The notes under the pieces were generated by a model. It was not told the DNA's origin. It searched no databases and worked only from the letters and a program-made list of their open reading frames with translations. Below are positions 23,585-29,762 of a DNA stretch of 32,550 nt, one piece after another. Made by a program: the position numbers and the translations under genes. Within the stretch, counting starts at the first letter, position 1. Each line of letters begins with the position of its first letter. The stretch is from contig RFOF01000006.1 of assembly GCA_009926845.1 (NCBI GenBank), forward strand, positions 1 to 32,550, in the 5' to 3' direction. Source of the stretch: Alphaproteobacteria bacterium (lineage in GTDB: Bacteria > Pseudomonadota > Alphaproteobacteria > Rickettsiales > SXRF01).

Positions 23585-24418
23585 TCACATATACCCATCA
23601 GCACGCAGACGCTCGAAGCTGCTCTCATCCTCATCCGCGCCCATTGGCCTGCCGGAGCGCTCAGACACTTTGGTGGTCTTCAGTTCTTCAATAATTTCAT
23701 CCAGCGTCACCGCGCCACTTTCGATCGGCCAAGTAATTCCTTTTTCGCCAAGGCTGCGGAAGCGCATAATCTTTCCGCCCAGATTGCGCCCTTCCAGCAC
23801 GTGGTATGGCTTAGCATAATACAGCGGCACAATCGCTATATTCTCACGCTTGATATATTCCCAGATGTCCAGCTCTGTCCAGTGCAGCAGCGGGTGAATG
23901 CGCAAACTCGTTCCGGGTGCGAAATCAGTTTTGAACTGATCCCAGAATTCTGGCGGCTGCTCTTTTACGTCCCATCCACCTTCCTGCCCACGCGGCGAAA
24001 ACACGCGCTCTTTCGCACGTGTAGCTTCTTCATCGCGGCGAATCCCCGCCACTACGCCGACAAAACCATTCTTCTCTATCACCTCTTTAAGGCCGAGGGT
24101 TTTGCGAGCGGCGACGCGCGCAGCATGCGGCAGTGTCGGGTCGGTTGCCTCAATCGGCGGGCACAAATGGCTGATGAGATTAACGCCCCATTCCTTCGCA
24201 TAGCGATCACGGAATGCATAGACCTCATCCATCTCTAACTCAGTGTCACAGTGGATGAGAGGGAATGGGATCTGCCCAAAGAATGCTTTGCGCGCGAGGT
24301 GGATCATCACGTTGGAATCCTTACCGAACGACCACAACATGGCGATCTTGTCGATGGCGTGGAATGCCTCACGGAAAATAAAAATGCTTTGCGCTTCAAG
24401 TCTGTCTAAGTGGTCCAT
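23585..24418 (-). CDS. cysD: Sulfate adenylyltransferase subunit 2 (CysD)
   Basis: The adenylyl-transferring PP-loop subunit of ATP sulfurylase, 277 aa, slightly under the usual ~300. The PP-loop motif SFGKDSNVM is at ~30-38, HCDTELEMDEVYAFRDRYA near 56, AGIRRDEEATRAKERVFSPR near 125, and WTELDIWEYI near 180. The C-terminus ERSGRPMGADEDESSFERLRADGYM is family-typical, so no truncation is evident. The ATG at 24418 shares its A with the cysH stop (TAATG), indicating coupled translation. With CysN it forms APS in the cytoplasm. Confidence 0.95.
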   Translation of the reverse strand: MDHLDRLEAQSIFIFREAFHAIDKIAMLWSFGKDSNVMIHLARKAFFGQIPFPLIHCDTELEMDEVYAFRDRYAKEWGVNLISHLCPPIEATDPTLPHAARVAARKTLGLKEVIEKNGFVGVVAGIRRDEEATRAKERVFSPRGQEGGWDVKEQPPEFWDQFKTDFAPGTSLRIHPLLHWTELDIWEYIKRENIAIVPLYYAKPYHVLEGRNLGGKIMRFRSLGEKGITWPIESGAVTLDEIIEELKTTKVSERSGRPMGADEDESSFERLRADGYM

Positions 24419-25158
24419 TATACGCTCCAGTCTACAACTTCGTCAGCACCCAGATGGATGCCGCATTCGGTTTTTTGTTCGTTCTCAATTCCTATCGTGT
24501 GCGCCCAGCGGCCTGCACGTTCGTCCTGTCCTTCGGCTACCGGCGCAGTGCAAGGCTCGCAGCCAATAGAGAGATATCCTTTTGCCACCAGCGGATGTTC
24601 CGGAAGGCCGCGTGCAGCAACTTCTTCCTTCTGGCGCTCTTTGCTCCAGCTGGCCAGCGGGTTGATGCGAAATACGTTCTTATCGTCCAGCTCGATCGCC
24701 TGCAACTCTGCGCGCTCAACCGTTTGATAGCGCTTGCGGCCAGTGATCAGCGCCTCAATGCCCAGCTCACGCACCGCGCGATCCAGCGGCTCCACTTTTC
24801 GCAGCCAGCAGCAGCGGTTTGGCTGGGTTTGCCAGAGCGTGCCAGCGGCATCGATATTGCTCAATAGCTTTTCATCTGGCTTTAGCCAGTGCACGTTTTT
24901 AAGGCCAAGTTTTTCTGTCAGCGTGCGCGCATAATCCAGCGTTTCAGGAAAATGTTTTCCCGTTTCCAGAAAAAGCACCGGCGTTTTAACATCAATTTCC
25001 GCCACCATGGAAAGCAGTAGCGCAGCGTCCGCACCGAAGGAAGAAATCAGCCCAATGCGCCCCATGAATTCATCGCGGATCATGATGCGAAGGAGCGGCA
25101 GCGCATCAAGCCCGCCATAGAACATGGAAAGACGTGTGAGCGATGTGCGGCTGGTCAT
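24418..25158 (-). CDS. cysH: Assimilatory adenylylsulfate (APS) reductase, CysH family
   Basis: A 246-aa CysH-family reductase that makes sulfite from activated sulfate with thioredoxin or glutaredoxin. The catalytic Cys is in KTECGIH (C232). It has both extra Cys pairs, CC at 116-117 (NRCCWLRKVEPL) and C200/C203 (SIGCEPCTAPV). These four ligands bind the [4Fe-4S] cluster that separates APS reductases from the cluster-free PAPS reductases of enteric bacteria. APS should therefore be used directly, which fits the broken cysC downstream. ISSFGADAALLL near 38-49 is the nucleotide-binding loop. The ATG overlaps the stop of the siroheme gene by four bases, and the stop overlaps cysD. Confidence 0.94.
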   Translation of the reverse strand: MTSRTSLTRLSMFYGGLDALPLLRIMIRDEFMGRIGLISSFGADAALLLSMVAEIDVKTPVLFLETGKHFPETLDYARTLTEKLGLKNVHWLKPDEKLLSNIDAAGTLWQTQPNRCCWLRKVEPLDRAVRELGIEALITGRKRYQTVERAELQAIELDDKNVFRINPLASWSKERQKEEVAARGLPEHPLVAKGYLSIGCEPCTAPVAEGQDERAGRWAHTIGIENEQKTECGIHLGADEVVDWSV

Positions 25159-25730
25159 GCGCTCTCCTTGCAGGCTTTGCAGTCCAGCCAGCCTTTCTGC
25201 GCGAGCATATCATCGCTAGCCGTGAGCACCTCTTTCATGCCCGCCCCACCGGCCTTTAGCGCAAGGCGTGCGCCTGCCATCTCAGCGCTGTAGCCCGCCC
25301 ACTCGGGGCCAAAGCGCCGCGCAATATAATCGCGCACACGCCGCGCCAGCGTCGGCGACGCACCACCGGTGGAAACGGCAATGAGCAAATCGCCACGGCG
25401 CACATTGGCAGTAAAATAAAAATCGCACAGGTCGATCACGTCTTCGACGTTGATGAGTTTTTTTTGTTTACGCGCTTCTGTTGCAATCATTTCCGAATCT
25501 TCTCGTGAAAGGCCAGCCACCATGACTATTTTACTGTCATCCCGCACTTGTTGCGGGATCTGGAGCCACACATTCTGAACGTCTGGATTCCCGCTTTCGC
25601 GGGAATGAGAATAGACATGCAATGCACCCGCCTCTTCCAGTTGCTTGATGCGGCGCTCAAGCAAAGGCCCACGGCCAACCAGCAGCACAGGAATTTTGGC
25701 AAGATCGAGCGCGATGGGGAACATGCTCAC
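25155..25730 (-). CDS. Siroheme-synthase-type precorrin-2 dehydrogenase (CysG N-domain/Met8-like)
   Basis: A 191-aa stand-alone version of the CysG N-terminal domain, expected to oxidise precorrin-2 to sirohydrochlorin with NAD and possibly insert iron, providing siroheme for CysI. Visible motifs are PVLLVGRGPLLERRIKQLEEAG (14-35, Rossmann glycine turn), VMVAGL (69-74), INVEDVIDLCDFYF (93-106, with the conserved Asp) and RRGDLLIAVSTGGASPTLARR (111-131). The start may be GTG 25730 or ATG 25724, with the G tract just upstream able to act as ribosome binding site. Residues ~41-66 (beginning SHSRESGNPD) come from an inserted palindromic repeat and replace the usual variable loop after the first strand; the reading frame is kept. 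The uroporphyrinogen methyltransferase domain is not in this protein. Confidence 0.88.
   Translation of the reverse strand: MSMFPIALDLAKIPVLLVGRGPLLERRIKQLEEAGALHVYSHSRESGNPDVQNVWLQIPQQVRDDSKIVMVAGLSREDSEMIATEARKQKKLINVEDVIDLCDFYFTANVRRGDLLIAVSTGGASPTLARRVRDYIARRFGPEWAGYSAEMAGARLALKAGGAGMKEVLTASDDMLAQKGWLDCKACKESA
25533..25610. repeat. In-frame palindromic repeat inside the siroheme dehydrogenase gene
   Basis: The same two-hairpin unit as at 23491-23549: stems ATCCCGCA (25539-25546) with TGCGGGAT (25552-25559), and ATTCCCGC (25587-25594) with GCGGGAAT (25599-25606). The flanks GTC before the first and CTGG before the second also match, and the spacer is longer (27 bases). Read on the minus strand it encodes HSRESGNPDVQNVWLQIPQQ and a few more residues. 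It is a multiple of three within the gene and has no stop, so the protein continues into its conserved VMVAGL segment. Confidence 0.85.
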
Positions 25731-26131
25731 CCCCCCCCCCGCGTATATCCGCCACCATTAGGATCAAATGATCTTTGTGATCGATATTGTGATGGCCTAA
25801 CTACCCAATTCGATTCATCACGGTCTGGAATTTCTTCTCCGCGCCTTCTCAACTCTGCACGGACTTCGTCACATAGCCGACGTATAGAACGTTTGACTGG
25901 CTCAGTAATGTAAGAAGCGGTTAAGGTGTATTTCTCAGCGTCTAGAAATCCATCTATCGCCGATAATTCTGCGCTTTTTTGATTACCCGAATAACGCATA
26001 TCTAATGCCAGAAAAGATTGTGCATCTGCTGCATGCTCCGTACCCGTGTCTTTATGAGCATTGGCTGAAATTGTTGCAAATGTGGGAACTGCACAAATAA
26101 TATCTTTTAACTCATGGTAGCTTATTGTCAT
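25727..26131 (-). CDS. Hypothetical protein inside the cys operon
   Basis: Unrecognised, 134 aa from ATG 26131. I prefer that start over ATG 26140 because AGGAG lies 8 bases upstream and the ATG overlaps the cysI stop (ATGA). The protein is soluble. Its first ~45 residues are mixed (TISYHELKDIICAVPTF), the middle has a helical, charged segment (TEPVKRSIRRLCDEVRAELRRRGEEIPDRDE), and the tail is Ser/Arg/Gly-rich and low-complexity, ending in the Gly codons of the G tract. It is not DUF934 or DUF2849, which often accompany cysI in alphaproteobacteria, as far as I can judge. Base composition is more AT-rich than the flanking cys genes, hinting at later arrival. Confidence 0.6.
   Translation of the reverse strand: MTISYHELKDIICAVPTFATISANAHKDTGTEHAADAQSFLALDMRYSGNQKSAELSAIDGFLDAEKYTLTASYITEPVKRSIRRLCDEVRAELRRRGEEIPDRDESNWVVRPSQYRSQRSFDPNGGGYTRGGG
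25730..25740 (-). repeat. Homopolymeric tract of 11 G (minus strand) at an overlapping gene junction
   Basis: Eleven consecutive C on the plus strand. On the coding strand the tract encodes the final Gly codons of the upstream gene, whose TGA follows at 25729-25727. It ends in the GTG that can start the siroheme gene, and it lies 5 bases before that gene's ATG (25724), in Shine-Dalgarno position. Tracts of this length are prone to slippage. Confidence 0.9.
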
Positions 26132-27864
26132 TTTACCCACTCCTGACCAGCGAGTGCGGCGAGTGCGTCCTGCTTCACCGCTTCTACACCATACCGATGG
26201 CAGAAATCACCAAAGCCTTCGCTGGCTTTGCGCTCTTTGCTCCACAGCGCGAACATGGGTTCGAGCGCGGCGGGCACTTTTTCATACGGGATTTTGTCGA
26301 AGATTTTTTCGTTCAGGCGCGTGCCTTCGAAGTCACCGCCGACATAGAGCGCGTATACTTCCGGCATGCGGCCAACGATGCCGATATCGCCAACATACGG
26401 GCGCGAGCAGCCATTGGGGCAACCGGCGATGCGAATGGCGATGTTTTCATCAATCACATTTTGGCGACGCATGACGTTTTCAATTTCGGCCACCAATGAC
26501 AGCTTGATGCGCTCAGCTTCGGCGAGCGCCTTGCCGCAGGTGGGATAGGAAACGCAGGCAATCATGTTGCGATAAACAGGCGTGACGTCTTCGCGCAGCT
26601 TGATGCCAAAGCTATGCAGCTTTTGCGTTATTTTATCTTTATGCTCCGGCAAAATGTCGCACAAAATAATATTCTGGTCAGCTGTCAGCACCAGATTCAT
26701 TTTATATTCAGCGATGATTTCGCGAAGCCCGGTGCGGATTTTTTCATCGCCGCGGTCAACAATGCGCCCACTGGAAACGGGCACGCCGAGGAACCATTTG
26801 CCGTCGCCCTGCTCGTGCCATCCCGTGTGGTCTTCCACCGCGTAGGGCGCTTGCGGGCGCGGGTCCTCCATTTTCTGGCCGAGATATTCTTCGAGCGTTG
26901 CCTTTATCCACGCCGCGCCTTTTTCTTCTACCACATATTTCAGGCGCGCATGCTGGCGATCGCCGCGATCACCGTGGTCGCGCTGCAATTTAACAACGGC
27001 TTCCACCGCAGGAATAAAAAGCTCCGGCGGCACGAACATGATCGGCGTGGCAAGGCGAGGAAAGGTTTTCGCGTTGCCGTGTTTCATGCCAAGTCCGCCG
27101 CCAACGGCGAAGTTATAGCCGATATGTTTTTGCCCCTCGAACAGCGAGATTATGGCCAGGTCATTGGTCAGCGCATCGGTGCAATTATCTTCAGGCACGG
27201 TGATGGCGATTTTGAATTTGCGCGGCATGTAGGTTTCGCCGTACAGCGGCTCCACCTCGCCTGTGGTCGAGGGTTCGGGGTTGAACGCATAATCCGCGAC
27301 CATCTCACCATCGAGCCAGATTTCGCAGTATGAGCTCGTCTTCGGCGCGCAATGTTTTGCCAGCAAATAGGCATCTTCCTGCAGCTTTGCGTGCAGCGCG
27401 TCTTTGATTGGCGCGGGGCACACCATGATGTTGCGCACCACGTCGCCGCAGCCGCCAAGCGTGGAAAGTTTCAGGCGGTTTAGCGCGGCCACCAGCGGCT
27501 TCATGCCCACTTTTTTGATGCAGTGAAACTGGAAGGTTTCGCGCGTAGTGATGCGTAAGGTTCCGTTTGCCCATTCATCAACAATGGAATCCAGCCCCAG
27601 ATATTGCTCAGCAGTGAGCCGTCCGCCCGGACATTTCATCCGCACCATGAATTCATGTTCTTTTTCGAGGCCCGCTTTTTTACGTGCCGTCGCGCTGTCG
27701 CGGTCATAACCGAAATAGCTGCCGTGGAATTTCAGCAGTTCATAGGTCGCATCGGTGACGTCGAGCGTTGACGTGTCGGCGAGCTCTGCCGCGATGTTAC
27801 CTTTCAGGTAATCGCTTTCGCGTTTGATGGTTTCCGCACCGGAAAGTTTTTTAGGTTCGTTCAT
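26128..27864 (-). CDS. cysI: Assimilatory sulfite reductase hemoprotein (CysI)
   Basis: A 578-aa siroheme-[4Fe-4S] enzyme that reduces sulfite to sulfide with six electrons. Both ferredoxin-like halves are present. The four cluster/siroheme Cys are canonical: C437-X5-C443 (ACVSYPTCGKA) and C482-X3-C486 (AGCPNGCSRPY). TTRETFQFH near 106-114 and STLGGCGDVVRNIMVCP near 134-150 carry substrate and siroheme contacts. Overall it resembles the CysI partner of NADPH-sulfite reductase rather than the shorter plant-like form. No CysJ flavoprotein follows it. The ATG at 27864 has AGGAA seven bases upstream. It is the first gene of the cys operon. Confidence 0.94.
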   Translation of the reverse strand: MNEPKKLSGAETIKRESDYLKGNIAAELADTSTLDVTDATYELLKFHGSYFGYDRDSATARKKAGLEKEHEFMVRMKCPGGRLTAEQYLGLDSIVDEWANGTLRITTRETFQFHCIKKVGMKPLVAALNRLKLSTLGGCGDVVRNIMVCPAPIKDALHAKLQEDAYLLAKHCAPKTSSYCEIWLDGEMVADYAFNPEPSTTGEVEPLYGETYMPRKFKIAITVPEDNCTDALTNDLAIISLFEGQKHIGYNFAVGGGLGMKHGNAKTFPRLATPIMFVPPELFIPAVEAVVKLQRDHGDRGDRQHARLKYVVEEKGAAWIKATLEEYLGQKMEDPRPQAPYAVEDHTGWHEQGDGKWFLGVPVSSGRIVDRGDEKIRTGLREIIAEYKMNLVLTADQNIILCDILPEHKDKITQKLHSFGIKLREDVTPVYRNMIACVSYPTCGKALAEAERIKLSLVAEIENVMRRQNVIDENIAIRIAGCPNGCSRPYVGDIGIVGRMPEVYALYVGGDFEGTRLNEKIFDKIPYEKVPAALEPMFALWSKERKASEGFGDFCHRYGVEAVKQDALAALAGQEWVK

Positions 27865-27916
27865 GAGGGATTTCCTGAGTTAATTCGCAATTTTTACAGG
27901 TGATATGAAAATAATT

Positions 27917-27932
27917 CAACAAAATTTTGTTG
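27917..27932. promoter_or_regulatory. Palindrome upstream of cysI, candidate operator
   Basis: CAACAAAATTTTGTTG is a perfect 16-bp palindrome in the AT-rich 118-base gap between the prepilin peptidase stop and cysI. It lies 53 bases before the cysI start, where the operon promoter should be. Nearby minus-strand sequence has TATAAA and TTGAAT boxes but no clean -35/-10 pair. A repressor or activator of sulfur assimilation could bind here. A chance AT palindrome is possible. Confidence 0.4.
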
Positions 27933-27982
27933 TTTTTATTTATACTACATTTTATTATTGTTTTATTGGTCTAAATATCGTT

Positions 27983-28738
27983 TTATTTCATAAAATTATA
28001 GATATTCCAAAAGCGGTCGGAAAGCTCGGGGAAGGCCACGCAGATAAACAGCGAAACCGCCAGAGCGGGGCCAAAGGGAAACAAATTTCCCCGTTTGAGC
28101 ACTCGCCAGAGCAGCCCCGTTGCCACCCCCAGAACGCCAGAAAAGAACAAAAACGGCACGATGGGTTTCAGGCCGAGCCATAGCCCAGCAACAGCCAGAA
28201 ATTTTACATCGCCAAAACCAAGCCCATCTTTTTTGCGCAGCCACTTATAACCATAATGCAGCGCAAGCCCGATGCCGCCGCCGAGCGCGAGGCCACTGAC
28301 CACTTCGCTGGCATCGCTGCCACGCGCAAAGTGGAACGCAAAACCGAGCGGGAGCAAAAACAGATGCACGCTATCGGGGATGATGTAATGCTCAAAATCC
28401 ACCACGATCATAATCAGCAAAAGCACCGCCATCACCATCAAAATAATTCCCACCGCGCTTAGGCCATAGAAGGAATAAATGAGCAAGAAAGTGCCAGCAG
28501 TGGCCAGCTCCGTCATCGGATAGCGCGCAGACACTTTCACACCGCAATGGCAACATTTGCCGCGCGAAAATAGCCACGAGAACAACGGAAACAAATCCAA
28601 AGTGGTGAGCTTTGCATCACACGCAGGGCAATAAGACGGTTTTTTGACGATATCCAAACCCAGCGGCAAACGATAGCTCACGCAGGTGATAAAACTGCCG
28701 AATACAAGGCCAATAGCGATGACGAGAATAATTTCCAT
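27983..28738 (-). CDS. pilD: Prepilin peptidase / N-methyltransferase (PilD, A24 family)
   Basis: A 251-aa inner-membrane bifunctional enzyme that cleaves type IV prepilin leaders and methylates the new N-terminus. The N-terminal cytoplasmic domain has two Cys pairs, C37/C40 (YCPAC) and C62/C65 (CCHC), which bind zinc. The two aspartates of the aspartic protease site are D114 (VVDFEHYIIPD) and D177 (GLGFGDVK). Hydrophobic segments fit the usual eight helices. Its start overlaps the stop of the upstream TerC-like gene by one base (TAATG). It should process the pilins served by the pil genes at 6.9-18 kb, although it is separated from them by the cys operon. Confidence 0.94.
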   Translation of the reverse strand: MEIILVIAIGLVFGSFITCVSYRLPLGLDIVKKPSYCPACDAKLTTLDLFPLFSWLFSRGKCCHCGVKVSARYPMTELATAGTFLLIYSFYGLSAVGIILMVMAVLLLIMIVVDFEHYIIPDSVHLFLLPLGFAFHFARGSDASEVVSGLALGGGIGLALHYGYKWLRKKDGLGFGDVKFLAVAGLWLGLKPIVPFLFFSGVLGVATGLLWRVLKRGNLFPFGPALAVSLFICVAFPELSDRFWNIYNFMK

Positions 28739-29751
28739 TATACACCCACCTGCTTGCGGTTATGCCGCACCGAAGACCAGAGAGAGAGAAAAATAAAGCC
28801 CGCCCCGATGATGCCCGTAATATATTCCGGCACAGGAGTGATGATGGTGGTGAGCATGATGATGGCCAGTGCGCCAATGCCATAATGCGCGCCATGTTCG
28901 AGGAAAACATATTCCGCGAGCGTGCCCTTGCGCACGAGATAGACCGTGATGGATCGCACATACATCGCGCCCGCACCAAGACCAAGCATGATGATGACAA
29001 TGTCGCGGCTGATGGCGAACGCGCCGATAACGCCATCGAGTGAGAAAGAGGCATCCAAGATATTTAAATAGATAAAACCCATGACGCCCGAATACGCAAC
29101 GCTCATCACCGCATGCTCGCCCACTGATTCATTGCTCGACATTAGCGTTGTAATACTGCTGACTGCGACATAAAGCATCACGCCGATCGTGCCCGCAAGC
29201 AATACGGGATGTTGCTGATCTGTAGGTAAAAAATGTTGCAGCACAAGAAGGATAGACATCGCGATAATGACCTCTACCGATTCTAACTTCCCAAAACGCG
29301 CCAGCCTTTCTTCGATACGACCGAGCCAGTGCAGCTCCTTAGACGCATTAAAAATAAAATGGAAAAATACCATGAGCAGAAACATGCCGCCGAAAGAAGC
29401 AATCTGAACATGCGATTCATGCAGATAATGCGCATAGTTGTCGGGGTCTTTCAGCGACATATCGATGACTTCCATCATGCCAAGACCAGTTGCCAGCGCG
29501 ACGATGAGAATCGGGAACACAAGACGTACACCAAACACCGCAAATAAAATACCCCAGGTGAGAAATCTATCTTGCCATTTCTTCTCCATGCCCTTGAGAA
29601 CCACGGCGTTTACCACCGCATTATCCGCTGAGAAACTCACTTCCATGAGGATAAGCAAAGCAGCAATAAAAAGCCCCTCTACGCCTGCATAAAAATAGGA
29701 ACCCGCAAGCGCAGCAAGCGCAATAAGATGTGACCAGAGGAAATAACGCAT
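28738..29751 (-). CDS. TerC-superfamily (DUF475) integral membrane protein
   Basis: A 337-aa polytopic membrane protein with about nine hydrophobic helices. EVSFSADNAVVNAVVLKGM (37-55) and LDASFSLDGVIGAFAIS (230-246) are the paired acidic/Asn motifs, one in each half, that mark the TerC/DUF475 group. Members are linked to tellurite resistance or to metal (Mn or Ca) transport across the inner membrane; for DUF475 itself the substrate is not established. It is translationally coupled to pilD by a one-base overlap and follows the FadB-like gene by 11 bases. The association with pilD may be only organisational. Confidence 0.85.
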   Translation of the reverse strand: MRYFLWSHLIALAALAGSYFYAGVEGLFIAALLILMEVSFSADNAVVNAVVLKGMEKKWQDRFLTWGILFAVFGVRLVFPILIVALATGLGMMEVIDMSLKDPDNYAHYLHESHVQIASFGGMFLLMVFFHFIFNASKELHWLGRIEERLARFGKLESVEVIIAMSILLVLQHFLPTDQQHPVLLAGTIGVMLYVAVSSITTLMSSNESVGEHAVMSVAYSGVMGFIYLNILDASFSLDGVIGAFAISRDIVIIMLGLGAGAMYVRSITVYLVRKGTLAEYVFLEHGAHYGIGALAIIMLTTIITPVPEYITGIIGAGFIFLSLWSSVRHNRKQVGV

Positions 29752-29762
29752 ATTTTTTGTTC

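Noticed and set aside
22970-24238. A 422-codon open frame on the plus strand
   Set aside because: It is antisense to cysN and cysD and runs through the intergenic hairpin repeat; the cys genes carry clear catalytic motifs, so this is a shadow frame.
25533-25610. A CRISPR-like or tandem repeat
   Set aside because: Only two dispersed copies 2 kb apart, each with internal dyad symmetry and no regular spacers; they fit a REP-like interspersed element.
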